From Caballeronia megalochromosomata (GTDB taxonomy: Bacteria; Pseudomonadota; Gammaproteobacteria; Burkholderiales; Burkholderiaceae), in contig LRBF01000213.1 in the NCBI GenBank assembly GCA_001580565.1, forward strand, positions 1 to 64,000: a DNA stretch of 64,000 nucleotides. The letters are read 5' to 3'. A model generated the notes under the pieces. The model searched no databases, had not been told where the DNA came from, and saw only the letters and a program-made list of their open reading frames with translations. Positions 1 to 9,148 of the stretch are shown here, piece by piece (position 1 is the stretch's first letter; each line of letters starts with the position of its first letter). A program made the position numbers and the translations under genes.

Positions 1-360
1 GAGGGAAACCGACGAAGAAGAAGCACACGCAGACCCGATTGACCCATCGGGCGCGCAGCGGGCCGGAGCTATTGGTGCTGAACCAGTCAGTGAAGTGGCG
101 CGATGTGACAGACCGTGCGCGATCCAAGTCCGGTGAGTTTTGTGAGGGCACTCGCTACTGCCGGGCCATTCAGCCAATCGCCTGTGCCGCGGCCGGTGTG
201 AAGCACTTTGGATGGGAAAAGCTGCTTTCTTTGCCTACTTTCTTTGCAGCAGCAAAGAAAGTAGGTGCCGCCCCGCACAGGGGCAACGCAAATAGACCGA
301 CACGCTAACGGGATCCAGCGAAAACCCGAAAGCGTGCCACGCGCATTCGCGATTAAAACC
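1..360. other. Intergenic stretch, no convincing gene
   Basis: No open frame here has a ribosome binding site or a recognisable domain. A frame running in from the left edge (second frame) stays open to about base 139 and could be the tail of a gene outside the window, but nothing in it is recognisable. The main structure is the perfect hairpin at 234-265, listed separately. Confidence 0.5.
234..265. repeat. Perfect 14-bp hairpin, Burkholderia-type intergenic repeat
   Basis: CCTACTTTCTTTGC at 234-247 is followed by a 4-base loop and its exact reverse complement at 252-265. The flanking sequence (GAAAAGCTGCTTTCTTTG before, GCCGCCCCGCAC after) resembles a repeat often seen between genes in Burkholderia genomes; that link is recalled, not searched. 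It may act as a transcription end or mRNA stabiliser beyond the LOG gene. Confidence 0.6.
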
Positions 361-1110
361 TCACAAATAGAACATCCGATCCTCATCCGACTTGCCTTCC
401 GCCGGCTGCTCGACCGAATCCTCACGGTCTTCATAGAACCGCAGCACAGCATCGAGCACCTGATCCGGATCGTCGATCACCTGCATCAGATCCAGATCCT
501 TCGGGCTGATCACGCCATTGGTCAGGAGCGTGGTCTTGAACCAGTCGAGCAAGCCAGCCCAGAACTCCGAGCCGACGAGCACGATCGGAACATGGCGCGA
601 TTTCTTGGTCTGAATGAGCGTCAATACTTCAGCTAGCTCGTCCAATGTACCGAAGCCGCCCGGCATCACCACGACCGCATCCGAGTTCTTCACGAACGTC
701 ACCTTGCGCGTGAAGAAGTGGCGAAAGCGCAGCGAGATGTCCTGCCACTGATTGCCCGATTGCTCGTGCGGCAGTTCGATATTGAGGCCCACCGAAGGCG
801 ACTTGCCCGCATGCGCGCCCTTGTTGGCCGCTTCCATGATGCCCGGGCCGCCGCCGGAGATGACGGCGAAGCCCGCATCGGAGAATTTCTGCGCGATTTC
901 GATCGTGAGCTGATAGTACGGCGACTCCGGTTTCAGCCGCGCCGAACCATAGATGCTGATGGCAGGGCGGATCTCCGAGAGGTACTCGGTCGCCTCGATA
1001 AACTCTGCCATAATCGTGAACATCTGCCACGATGCGCGAGCCTTCTTGGCCGTCGCGCGCTCTTGATCTGCGAGCGATCGCAGACTCGGAATCACTTTTC
1101 TCTTGTTCAT
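361..1110 (-). CDS. LOG family protein (TIGR00730 type, cytokinin riboside 5'-monophosphate phosphoribohydrolase-like)
   Basis: A 249-residue cytosolic protein. It carries the two family signatures: a glycine-rich SGGGPGIMEAANKGA stretch and the catalytic PGGFGTLDE motif (PGGxGTxxE). LOG enzymes cleave nucleoside 5'-monophosphates to free base and ribose 5-phosphate; in bacteria the physiological substrate is often unclear. The gene is divergent from polA, and the two ATG codons lie one base apart (this one ends at 1110, polA begins at 1112), so each promoter must sit inside the other gene. An internal Met about 30 residues in (MFTIMAEF) is an alternative start, but the upstream residues (SLADQERATAKKARASWQ) look like genuine family N-terminus. 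Function call is firm to family level only. Confidence 0.9.
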   Translation of the reverse strand: MNKRKVIPSLRSLADQERATAKKARASWQMFTIMAEFIEATEYLSEIRPAISIYGSARLKPESPYYQLTIEIAQKFSDAGFAVISGGGPGIMEAANKGAHAGKSPSVGLNIELPHEQSGNQWQDISLRFRHFFTRKVTFVKNSDAVVVMPGGFGTLDELAEVLTLIQTKKSRHVPIVLVGSEFWAGLLDWFKTTLLTNGVISPKDLDLMQVIDDPDQVLDAVLRFYEDREDSVEQPAEGKSDEDRMFYL

Positions 1111-1111
1111 A

Positions 1112-3850
1112 ATGCCTGAAGAACTAAGTCTTGAAGGTAAGACCCTGCTATTGGTCGACGGTTCGAGTTACCTGTACCGGGCCTACCATGCGATGCCGGA
1201 CCTGCGAGGCCCCGACGGCGGCCCTACCGGCGCTCTGTATGGGATGATCAACATGCTGCGGCGCTTGCGGCGCGAAGTCAATGCAGAGTATAGCGCGTGC
1301 GTATTTGATGCCAAAGGCAAGACTTTCCGCGACGACTGGTACGCCGAGTACAAAGCCAATCGGCCCTCCATGCCGGAAGACCTCTCCAGACAGATCGAGC
1401 CCATTCACGTCGCCGTGCGCGCGCTCGGCTGGCCGCTCGTGATGATCGAGGGCGTCGAGGCCGACGACGTCATCGGCACGCTCGCCGTCGAGGCCGAGAA
1501 GCGCGGCATGAAGGTGATCGTGTCGACGGGCGACAAGGATCTGGCTCAGCTCGTGACGGATCATGTCACCCTCATCAATACGATGACCAACGAAACGCTC
1601 GACCGTGCCGGCGTGCTCGCGAAGTTCGGCGTGCCGCCGGAGCGCATCGTCGACTATCTTTCGCTCATCGGCGACACCGTCGACAACGTGCCGGGCGTCG
1701 AGAAGTGCGGTCCCAAGACAGCCCTCAAATGGCTTACGCAATACGAAACCCTTGATGGCATCGTAGAACATGCCAGCGAGATCAAGGGTGCGGTAGGAGA
1801 CAATCTGCGCAAGGCTCTGGACTTCCTGCCGATGGCGAGAAAGCTCGTGACCGTGCACACGGAATGCGACCTCACTTCGCAGATCGAGTCGATTGACAGC
1901 ACGCTCGTGTCGCGTCCCGAGTCGCGCGACGAACTGCGCGACGTGTTCATGCGTCATGGCTTCAAGACATGGCTGCGCGAAGTCGAAATCGCCGACGCTG
2001 TCGAAGGCCCGACCGACACGCCGCCTGCCGAAGTCACCGAAATCGTGCATCACTACGAGACCGTGCAGACGTGGGAGCAGTTCGACACATGGTTCAAGCG
2101 CATCAATGAAGCGCAGATCACGTCCTTCGACAGCGAGACCACCTCGCTCGATCCGATGACCGCGCAGATCGTCGGCATGTCGGTGTCGACCGAACCGGGA
2201 CATGCAGCCTACATTCCGGTCGCGCATCGCGGGCCGGATGCGCCCGAGCAACTGCCGCGCGATGAAGTGCTCGCGAAGCTCAAGCCCTGGCTCGAAGATG
2301 CGTCGAAGAAAAAGGTCGGCCAGCACCTGAAGTACGACGAGCAGGTGCTCGCGAGTTACGGCATCGAAATGCGCGGCGTCGAGCACGACACGCTCTTGCA
2401 GTCGTACGTGCTCGAGTCGCATCGGACGCACGACATGGACAGCCTCGCGTTGCGCCATCTCGGCGTGAAGACGATCAAGTATGAAGACGTCGCGGGCAAG
2501 GGCGTGTCGCAGATCGGTTTCGACGAAGTGCCAGTCGATCGGGCCTCGGCCTACGCGGCCGAAGATGCCGATATCACGCTGCGTCTGCATCACGCGCTCT
2601 ATCCGCAAGTGGCGCGAGAGGAAGGCCTGTTGCACGTGTATCGCGACATCGAATTGCCGACGTCGCGCGTGCTGCGCAAGATGGAACGTAACGGAGTACT
2701 GATCGATCGCGAACGGCTCGATACGCAGAGCAACGAGATCGCGAAGCGTCTCATCGATCTGCAGGCGCAGGCCTATGAACTCGCGGGCGGCGAATTCAAC
2801 CTCGGTTCCCCAAAGCAGATCGGCCAGATCTTCTTCGAGAAGCTGCAGTTGCCGGTCGTGAAGAAGACGCCGAGCGGCGCGCCTTCCACCGACGAAGAAG
2901 TGCTGCAAAAGCTCGCGGAAGATTATCCGTTGCCGAAGGTACTGCTCGAGCATCGCGGGCTGTCGAAGCTCAAGTCCACTTATACGGACAAGCTGCCGCG
3001 CATGGTGAATGCATCGACTGGACGTGTGCACACGAATTATGCGCAGGCGGTCGCGGTGACGGGGCGCCTGTCGTCGAACGAACCGAACCTGCAGAACATC
3101 CCGGTGCGCACGGGCGAAGGGCGGCGCATTCGCGAGGCGTTCATCGCGCCGCCGGGAAGCAAGATCGTGTCGGCGGATTACTCGCAGATCGAACTGCGCA
3201 TCATGGCGCATATCTCCGGCGACGAATCGCTGATGCGCGCATTCCAGAAAGGCGAGGACGTGCATCGCGCGACGGCATCGGAGGTGTTCAGCGTCACGCC
3301 GCTCGAAGTCGATAACGATCAACGCCGTATCGCGAAGGTCATCAACTTCGGTCTGATCTATGGCATGAGCTCGTTCGGGCTCGCGTCGAATCTCGGCATC
3401 ACGCGCGATGCGGCGAAGCTCTATATCGACCGCTATTTCGCGCGTTATCCGGGCGTTGCGGCGTACATGGAGAACACGCGCATGAGCGCGAAGGCGAACG
3501 GCTTCGTCGAGACCGTGTTCGGCCGGCGCCTGTGGCTGCCCGAGATAAACGGTGGTAGCGGGCCGCGTCGTCAGGCTGCAGAGCGCGCCGCGATCAACGC
3601 GCCGATGCAGGGCACCGCGGCGGATCTCATCAAGCTGTCGATGATCGCGGTGCAGGACTGGCTCGAAACGTCGGGCATCGGTGCGAAGATGATCATGCAG
3701 GTGCACGATGAACTCGTGCTCGAAGTGCCGGAAGAAGCGCTGCCCGAGGTCAGGAAGCGCTTACCTGAACTGATGTGCGGCGTTGCGAAGCTGAAGGTGC
3801 CGCTCGTGGCGGAAGTCGGCGTCGGCAACAACTGGGAAGAAGCGCACTGA
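1112..3850 (+). CDS. polA: DNA polymerase I
   Basis: A 912-residue family A DNA polymerase for Okazaki fragment processing and repair synthesis. The order is standard: an N-terminal 5'-nuclease domain (about 1-290, beginning LLLVDGSSYLYRAYHA), a 3'-5' exonuclease domain with an intact FDSETTSLD ExoI motif, and the polymerase domain with motif A (SADYSQIELRIMAHIS), motif B (RRIAKVINFGLIYGMSSFG) and motif C (MQVHDELVLEVP). Length is normal for the family. ATG 1112 is preferred over a TTG at 1103 because the protein then begins MPEELSLEGK, as in relatives recalled from this group. It is divergent from the LOG gene with overlapping 5' regions. No defect is seen, and codon use matches neighbouring housekeeping genes. 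Confidence 0.97.
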   Translation: MPEELSLEGKTLLLVDGSSYLYRAYHAMPDLRGPDGGPTGALYGMINMLRRLRREVNAEYSACVFDAKGKTFRDDWYAEYKANRPSMPEDLSRQIEPIHVAVRALGWPLVMIEGVEADDVIGTLAVEAEKRGMKVIVSTGDKDLAQLVTDHVTLINTMTNETLDRAGVLAKFGVPPERIVDYLSLIGDTVDNVPGVEKCGPKTALKWLTQYETLDGIVEHASEIKGAVGDNLRKALDFLPMARKLVTVHTECDLTSQIESIDSTLVSRPESRDELRDVFMRHGFKTWLREVEIADAVEGPTDTPPAEVTEIVHHYETVQTWEQFDTWFKRINEAQITSFDSETTSLDPMTAQIVGMSVSTEPGHAAYIPVAHRGPDAPEQLPRDEVLAKLKPWLEDASKKKVGQHLKYDEQVLASYGIEMRGVEHDTLLQSYVLESHRTHDMDSLALRHLGVKTIKYEDVAGKGVSQIGFDEVPVDRASAYAAEDADITLRLHHALYPQVAREEGLLHVYRDIELPTSRVLRKMERNGVLIDRERLDTQSNEIAKRLIDLQAQAYELAGGEFNLGSPKQIGQIFFEKLQLPVVKKTPSGAPSTDEEVLQKLAEDYPLPKVLLEHRGLSKLKSTYTDKLPRMVNASTGRVHTNYAQAVAVTGRLSSNEPNLQNIPVRTGEGRRIREAFIAPPGSKIVSADYSQIELRIMAHISGDESLMRAFQKGEDVHRATASEVFSVTPLEVDNDQRRIAKVINFGLIYGMSSFGLASNLGITRDAAKLYIDRYFARYPGVAAYMENTRMSAKANGFVETVFGRRLWLPEINGGSGPRRQAAERAAINAPMQGTAADLIKLSMIAVQDWLETSGIGAKMIMQVHDELVLEVPEEALPEVRKRLPELMCGVAKLKVPLVAEVGVGNNWEEAH

Positions 3851-4023
3851 GCACGCGCAGAGCGCTCGCTGAAATACTTTGCGCAAGGCATATGCGGCAC
3901 ATGTCGCATATGTCCTACATGTTGGTGACGCGCTTGTGACTGTCATCGAAGCTCACGCACAATAGTCAATCGAGGAAGATACGCACGAAGGCCGATCCAA
4001 TATAAAAGCACAGGGAGAGATCC

Positions 4024-5388
4024 ATGCATCGCTTCATCATCATCGGCGGAGGGGCTGGCGGCCTCGAACTCGCGACGCGTCTCGGCGACCGTTTCGGCTC
4101 GACGGATGGCAAGGCCCCGCCGAAAGCGCAAGTCACGCTCGTCGACCGCAATCCGACGCACATCTGGAAGCCGCTTCTGCATGAAGTCGCCGCAGGCAGC
4201 ATGGACCCTTTCACGCAGGAACTCGAATACGCGGCGCAAGCGCTGTGGCATGGTTTCGAGTTCCAGCAGGGCGAGCTTGTCGGACTGAATCGCGCGCAAA
4301 AGCGCATCACGATCGGCGCGTTGCGCGATGACGAAGCGGGCGAACTCCTGCCCGAACGCGAGCTGGAATACGACACGCTAGTCATCGCTATCGGCAGTAC
4401 GACGCATTTTTTCGGCGTGGAAGGTGCGCAGCAGAACTCCATCGCGCTCGACACGGTCGGTCAGGCGGAGCTCTTCCGTAAGCGTCTGATCGCGGCGTGC
4501 ATGCGCGCGGAGCACTTCGCGCCGGAGCCCGTCGCGGCGGGCGTGGAGGAGGGTGAGGACGAGCCGGGCGTCGATCCGGTGCCGCGCATCCAGGTGGCGA
4601 TCGTCGGCGCGGGCGCGACGGGCGTCGAATTGTCGGCGGAGCTGCGCAACACCGCGCAGGTGCTTTCCGCATACGGATTGCACAAGCTCGATCCGAAACA
4701 CGATATCGGCATCGTGCTGATCGAAGCCGGGCCGCGCATTCTTCCTGCGCTGCAGGAGCGCGTGTCCATCGCGACGGCGGAACTGCTCACCAAGGTCGGT
4801 GTGAAGCTGATGACCGGCGAAACGGTCGCGCAGGTCTCGCGCGATGCAATCCGCACCGCGAGCGGCAAACTGATCCGCGCGGATCTCACGGTCTGGGCGG
4901 CGGGCATCAAGGCTCCCGCCATCCTCAGCAATCTCGAAGGTTTGCCAACGAACCGCCTTGGTCAGCTGATCGTGCGCCGCACGCTGCAAACCGAAACCGA
5001 CGACAACGTCTTCGCGCTGGGCGATTGCGCCGCGTGTCCGTGGCCCGGCAACGAGCGCAACGTGCCGCCGCGCGCGCAGGCCGCGCATCAGCAGGCGAGT
5101 TTTCTGTTCAAGTCGTTCGAGCGGATGCTGCAGGGCAAGCCGCTGCCGGAGTACACGTATCGGGATTTCGGCTCGCTCGTGTCGCTCGGGCATTACAGCG
5201 CGGTCGGCAATCTGATGGGCGGGCTGATCGGCGGCAACATGCTGATCGAAGGGCTCTTCGCGCGCTTCATGTACATGTCGCTCTACCGGCTGCACGTCGC
5301 CGCGCTGCACGGCTACGCGCGCATGGTGCTCGATACCGTCGCGCACTGGCTGCGCCGCTCCACCGCTCCGCGCGTGAAGCTGCACTGA
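4024..5388 (+). CDS. NAD(P)/FAD-dependent oxidoreductase, type II NADH dehydrogenase-like
   Basis: A 454-residue two-dinucleotide-fold flavoprotein. The N-terminus has the FAD-binding IIGGGAGGLELATRLG motif, the middle has the NAD(P)H-binding VAIVGAGATGVELSAEL motif near residue 195, and a FALGDCAA motif follows near 340, as in NDH-2 enzymes. Such enzymes pass electrons from NADH to quinone at the membrane without pumping protons. The C-terminal 80 residues carry amphipathic and hydrophobic stretches (NLMGGLIGGNMLIEG, ARFMYMSLYRLH) that suit peripheral membrane association. It starts just after an AGGGAGAG ribosome site. A terminal oxidoreductase of another substrate cannot be excluded. It stands alone, 170 bases after polA. 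Confidence 0.85.
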   Translation: MHRFIIIGGGAGGLELATRLGDRFGSTDGKAPPKAQVTLVDRNPTHIWKPLLHEVAAGSMDPFTQELEYAAQALWHGFEFQQGELVGLNRAQKRITIGALRDDEAGELLPERELEYDTLVIAIGSTTHFFGVEGAQQNSIALDTVGQAELFRKRLIAACMRAEHFAPEPVAAGVEEGEDEPGVDPVPRIQVAIVGAGATGVELSAELRNTAQVLSAYGLHKLDPKHDIGIVLIEAGPRILPALQERVSIATAELLTKVGVKLMTGETVAQVSRDAIRTASGKLIRADLTVWAAGIKAPAILSNLEGLPTNRLGQLIVRRTLQTETDDNVFALGDCAACPWPGNERNVPPRAQAAHQQASFLFKSFERMLQGKPLPEYTYRDFGSLVSLGHYSAVGNLMGGLIGGNMLIEGLFARFMYMSLYRLHVAALHGYARMVLDTVAHWLRRSTAPRVKLH

Positions 5389-5531
5389 GGCGGAATAGAA
5401 CGGCTGCGTCGTTCGTTCAAAGCTGTTTAGAATGGGCGGCGCGCTCGCTCCACGGGGCGCGTTCGTCATCGATCCACGCCGTCGCACGCGATCGCGAACT
5501 CGACGCGACGGCCCCGCCGCGGGAGCTACCT

Positions 5532-6407
5532 ATGCTAGACCCTGAAGTCGACAGCCTCATTCCGCACGTTCCGTTCAATCGGCGCACCTTCATCAAGGCG
5601 ACCTTCGGCACCGGCTTCGCGGCCGCCGTGCTGCCGGTGTCCGCGCAAACCATTCATACCGATACCGATGGGCTGGAGGCGGGCGCCATCGGCATACGCG
5701 GTGCGGACGGCACGCTCGTGCCCGCGTATCGCGCGCAGCCCAAGGGCAAGACCCATCTGCCGGTCATCATCGTGATTCACGAGATTTTCGGGGTCCACGA
5801 GCATATCGCCGACGTCTGCCGTCGCTTCGCGAAGCAGGGTTATCTCGCCATCGCACCGGATCTCTACACGCGTCAGGGCGATGCATCGGCGTACAAGTCG
5901 ATGCAGCAGTTGAACGAGGAACTGGTGTCGAAGGTGCCCGATTCGCAGGTGATCTCCGACATCGACCAGACCGTCAAATGGGCGGGCGAACATGGCGGCG
6001 ATATGAAGCGCGTGGGCATTACCGGATTCTGCTGGGGCGGGCGCATCACGTGGCTCTATGCCGAGCACAATCCCAAGCTGAAGGCGGCGGTGGCGTGGTA
6101 CGGGCGGCTCGTCGGCAACAAGACCGAGAACACGCCGAGCAATCCCATCGACCTCGCGAGCCAGCTCAAGGTGCCGGTGCTCGGGCTCTACGGCAGGCAG
6201 GATCAGAGTATCCCGCAGGACACCATCGAGCAGATGAAGCAGGCGCTCGCGAACGACCCGCCGCCCGCGAAGAACTCGCAGTTCGTCGTCTACGACGACG
6301 CGCCGCATGCGTTTTTCGCGGATTATCGACCGAGCTATCGCCAGGCGGACGCGGAAGACGGCTGGAAGCGCGCGCTCGCGTGGTTCCGCGAGCACGGCGT
6401 CAAATAA
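5532..6407 (+). CDS. Dienelactone hydrolase family protein with Tat-type signal
   Basis: A 291-residue alpha/beta hydrolase. Residues around 15-40 hold a twin-arginine motif (NRRTFIKATFG) followed by a hydrophobic run ending near VSAQ, so Tat export to the periplasm is likely. The catalytic set of the dienelactone hydrolase family is visible: nucleophile Cys in GFCWGG, Asp in YGRQDQS, His in DAPHAFF. Family members hydrolyse dienelactones or other small esters; the substrate here is unknown. A GGGAG ribosome site sits about 8 bases before ATG 5532. Its end is 6 bases from the convergent sulfurtransferase gene. Confidence 0.88.
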   Translation: MLDPEVDSLIPHVPFNRRTFIKATFGTGFAAAVLPVSAQTIHTDTDGLEAGAIGIRGADGTLVPAYRAQPKGKTHLPVIIVIHEIFGVHEHIADVCRRFAKQGYLAIAPDLYTRQGDASAYKSMQQLNEELVSKVPDSQVISDIDQTVKWAGEHGGDMKRVGITGFCWGGRITWLYAEHNPKLKAAVAWYGRLVGNKTENTPSNPIDLASQLKVPVLGLYGRQDQSIPQDTIEQMKQALANDPPPAKNSQFVVYDDAPHAFFADYRPSYRQADAEDGWKRALAWFREHGVK

Positions 6408-6413
6408 CGGCGT

Positions 6414-7283
6414 TCAGGGATTCGCGCCGGTCGCGACCGGCCGGCCCGGATGGGCGCTCCACTCGCTCCACGAGCCCGGGTAGAGCGCCGCGCCATGCAG
6501 ACCGGCGATTTCCATCGCGAGCGCATTGTGGCACGCCGTCACGCCCGAACCGCATTGCAGCACGACGCGGTCCGCCGGCGTCGTGCCGACCAGCGAGCCG
6601 AACGCCTCGCGCAGTTCGTGCGCGGTCTTGAAGCGGCCTTCCGTCGTCAGGTTGTTCTTGAAGAAATGATTGAGCGCACCGGGGATGTGCCCGCCGACGG
6701 GATCGATCGTCTCGTTCTCGCCGCGATAGCGGTCGGCGGCGCGGGCATCGATCAGCAGATGGTCACGCGTGCCGATGCTGCGCTCGATCGCCTGCGCGTC
6801 GATGGTCACCTGGAGCGGCGCGCCGGCCTTGAACGTGCCCTGCGTCTTCGGCGGCGCGGCGCTGTCGAGCGCATTGCCAGCGCTTTCCCACGCCTGCAGG
6901 CCGCCATCGAGCAGCGCGACGGAATCGTGACCGAGCCAGCGCAACAGCCACCAGAGACGCGCGGCGTACATGCCGCCGTGCGCATCGTACGCAACCACTT
7001 GCTGGCCTTCGTTCAGGCCGAAGCTCGCCAGCTTCGCGACGAGCGCCGCGCGTTCGGGCAACGGATGACGCCCGTTCGTGCCCGTCTTGACGCCGGACAA
7101 ATCGCGATCCAGATGAAGATAGTGCGCGCCGGGAATGTGCCCTTGCGCGTAGGCGGCTTCGCCCGAGTCAGGCGCGGTGAGATCGAAGCGGCAGTCGAAG
7201 ACGAGCATGCTGCCGGGCGCGGCGGCGAGCCGTTCGGCGAGATTCGTCGCCGAGATGAGCGTGGTGTAGTGGGTATGCGGCAT
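6414..7283 (-). CDS. Sulfurtransferase (tandem rhodanese, thiosulfate/3-mercaptopyruvate type)
   Basis: A 289-residue protein with two rhodanese domains: an inactive N-terminal one (DCRFDLTAPDSGEAAY, AQGHIPGAHYLHLD) and a catalytic C-terminal one with the active-site loop QCGSGVTACHNAL, in which the first Cys carries the persulfide. The CGSGVT loop is typical of mercaptopyruvate sulfurtransferase-type enzymes, which move sulfur to thiols or cyanide in the cytosol. Start 7283 is chosen because an AGGAG site lies 6 bases upstream; a longer frame to 7319 has no such site. Single gene, convergent with the dienelactone hydrolase gene. Confidence 0.92.
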   Translation of the reverse strand: MPHTHYTTLISATNLAERLAAAPGSMLVFDCRFDLTAPDSGEAAYAQGHIPGAHYLHLDRDLSGVKTGTNGRHPLPERAALVAKLASFGLNEGQQVVAYDAHGGMYAARLWWLLRWLGHDSVALLDGGLQAWESAGNALDSAAPPKTQGTFKAGAPLQVTIDAQAIERSIGTRDHLLIDARAADRYRGENETIDPVGGHIPGALNHFFKNNLTTEGRFKTAHELREAFGSLVGTTPADRVVLQCGSGVTACHNALAMEIAGLHGAALYPGSWSEWSAHPGRPVATGANP

Positions 7284-7330
7284 GACGGCTCCTGAAGCGG
7301 CGCTTTTGATGCGGGACAAGCTAATAGTCT

Positions 7331-7362
7331 AAAAGAAAAAACGGGCTCGAAAGCCCGTCTTT
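7331..7362 (-). terminator. Rho-independent terminator after the Rieske gene
   Basis: Stem CGGGCT (7342-7347), loop CGAA, stem AGCCCG (7352-7357). A-rich sequence on the left gives a T-run on the minus strand, so it suits the minus-strand gene ending at 7395. T residues on the right make it possibly bidirectional. Confidence 0.8.
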
Positions 7363-7394
7363 TCCCGACGCCCGGCGCAAACCCGGAACCGCCG

Positions 7395-8501
7395 TCAGAT
7401 AGTCCCGAGTTGATGCCGCAGGAACTCGTGAAAGTGCTGCATGCCCGATTCCATCGGGCTCTGATACGGGCCGACCTGATTCTCGCCGCGCGACATCAGC
7501 GCGCGTCGGCCGGCGTCCATGCGTTCGGCGATCTCGTCGTCCTCGCGCGCGGTTTCCATGTAGGCAGCGCGTTCGGCCTCGATGAACTCACGCTCGAAGA
7601 GCGCGATTTCCTCGGGGTAATAGAACTCGACGATATTCGTCGTCTTCTGCGTGCCCTGCGGAATGAGCCACGACACGACCAGCACGTGCGGATACCACTC
7701 GATCATCAGACCGGGGTAATACACCATCCAGATCGCGCCGAATTCGGGCGGCGTGCCGTTGCGGAAGCGCAGGACCTCGTCGTGCCACTTGCGGTAGGTC
7801 GGGCTGCCCGGCTTTTCCAGATTCTTGTGCACGCCGACGGTCTGGACGCTGTACCAGTCGCCGAATTCCCACTCGAGGTTGTCGCACGACACGAAGCTGC
7901 CGAGGCCCGGATGGAACGGCGCGACGTGATAGTCCTCCAGATAGACCTCGATGAAGGACTTCCAGTTGTAGTTGCACTCGTGCACCTCGACGTGATCGAA
8001 CATGAAGCCCGAAAAGTCGAAATGACGCGCCGTGCCAAGTCTCGCGAGATCCGCGGCGACGTTGCGGCCCTCCGATTCGAAGAGCAGGCCTTGCCAGTTC
8101 TGCAGCGAAGTCTTGCCGAGGTTCAGACAGGGCTTGTCCGCGAAATGCGGCGCGCCGAGCAGTTGACCGTCGAGATCGTAGGTCCAGCGATGCAGCGGGC
8201 AGACGATGTTGTCCGCGCTGCCGCGCCCATTGAGCATGATCGCCTGGCGATGGCGGCACACGTTCGACAGCAGCTCGATATTGTTCTGCTGATTACGGAC
8301 GAGTACACGCCCTTCGCGTTCGCCGGGAAGCGCGAAATAGTTTCCCGCCTCGGGAACCATGAGTTCGTGCCCGATGTAGCGTGGACCTTGCCTGAAAAGT
8401 GTGTCGAGTTCGCGCGTAAGAAGCGCTTCGTCAAAGTAAGCCGTGACTGGCAGCTGACTGTGAATGGCGTTCAGCTGCAATGCATTGCTCAGATTGGACA
8501 T
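7395..8501 (-). CDS. Aromatic ring-hydroxylating dioxygenase alpha-subunit-like Rieske oxygenase
   Basis: A 368-residue protein. The N-terminal half has a Rieske [2Fe-2S] signature, CRHRQ followed after about 16 residues by CPLHRW (CxH...CxxH). The C-terminal half carries a probable mononuclear iron site, with the pattern NWKSFIEVYLEDYHVAPFHP supplying the usual Asn/Glu and two His residues. Such proteins, with a separate reductase, hydroxylate aromatic rings or demethylate amines. No reductase or small subunit lies nearby, so the substrate cannot be told. The start is set at 8501 because GGGAG lies a few bases upstream and the next Met outward (8546) adds an unlikely leader. Confidence 0.85.
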   Translation of the reverse strand: MSNLSNALQLNAIHSQLPVTAYFDEALLTRELDTLFRQGPRYIGHELMVPEAGNYFALPGEREGRVLVRNQQNNIELLSNVCRHRQAIMLNGRGSADNIVCPLHRWTYDLDGQLLGAPHFADKPCLNLGKTSLQNWQGLLFESEGRNVAADLARLGTARHFDFSGFMFDHVEVHECNYNWKSFIEVYLEDYHVAPFHPGLGSFVSCDNLEWEFGDWYSVQTVGVHKNLEKPGSPTYRKWHDEVLRFRNGTPPEFGAIWMVYYPGLMIEWYPHVLVVSWLIPQGTQKTTNIVEFYYPEEIALFEREFIEAERAAYMETAREDDEIAERMDAGRRALMSRGENQVGPYQSPMESGMQHFHEFLRHQLGTI

Positions 8502-8812
8502 TCCCACTCCCGATGAAAACGTGAAAGCAGTGAACAACCCAACCATCGAAGATTCGATTTAGGGAGCCCGCGATTATACCGAAATCCCCCTCCTTGGGGT
8601 GCTTAAGGCCTTGATTTGGGTATAAATTGTCGCGAGAGTTCCTCGCAATCGCGGCGCAAACGCGTGCGGATGGCACGCTCAGCGACGAATGGCGGACAAT
8701 CGCGCCATGCAGTCCCGGCGGTTCCGCGTGGACGGGATGCGGGTCGAAAATTTGTCTTTTGCCGTAGAATGTGCGACTTGGTTCCAAAAATTCAATTGCA
8801 CATCCACGATTC
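8502..8812. other. Divergent intergenic region between Rieske gene and xseB
   Basis: About 310 bases with no supported gene. It must hold the promoters for both neighbours. On the plus strand TATAAA occurs near 8620 and TAGAAT near 8766; neither has a clear -35 box at a normal distance, so no promoter is called. A frame open through this region on the plus strand lacks start signals. Confidence 0.4.
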
Positions 8813-9148
8813 ATGGCGAAGACCGCTGTCCAGCAAACAGGCGAGCAAACCGGCACCGGCGCGCAAAGCGCGGACGCCGCGCAGCTTCCGGAGAATTACG
8901 AGGCGGCGCTGGCAGAACTCGAATCACTCGTTGCGCGCATGGAAGAGGGCGCGCTGAGTCTCGAGGAATCGCTTGCGGCGTATCGCCGCGGCGCAGCGCT
9001 TGTGGGCTTTTGCCAACAGCAGCTCGAAAAAGTCGAGCAGCAGGTACGCGTTCTCGACGGCGAGACGCTCAAACCGCTGCCCGCCGAGGTACAGCGCGCC
9101 ACCCAGGGTGCCGGAGCCACAGACGACAACGGGGACGACGACCTATGA
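8813..9148 (+). CDS. xseB: Exodeoxyribonuclease VII small subunit
   Basis: A 111-residue protein with the XseB core NYEAALAELESLVARMEEG, then LSLEESLAAYRRGAAL and CQQQLEKVEQQVRVL, which form the helical hairpin that binds the XseA large subunit. ExoVII degrades single-stranded DNA in the cytosol. The N-terminal 30 residues (rich in Gln, Thr, Gly) are a low-complexity extension common in this group. Its TGA overlaps the ATG of ispA in an ATGA arrangement, so the two are translationally coupled. The start is ATG 8813; a frame beginning at 8771 is open but has no ribosome site. Confidence 0.93.
   Translation: MAKTAVQQTGEQTGTGAQSADAAQLPENYEAALAELESLVARMEEGALSLEESLAAYRRGAALVGFCQQQLEKVEQQVRVLDGETLKPLPAEVQRATQGAGATDDNGDDDL

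Noticed and set aside
39..308. 89-codon plus-strand frame at the window start
   Set aside because: Runs through the 234-265 hairpin repeat, lacks a ribosome site and reads as repeat-derived text.
1148..3706. Very long open frame (852 codons) on the minus strand opposite polA
   Set aside because: It is the antisense of polA, an effect of GC-rich codon use; Arg/His-rich composition and no known domain.
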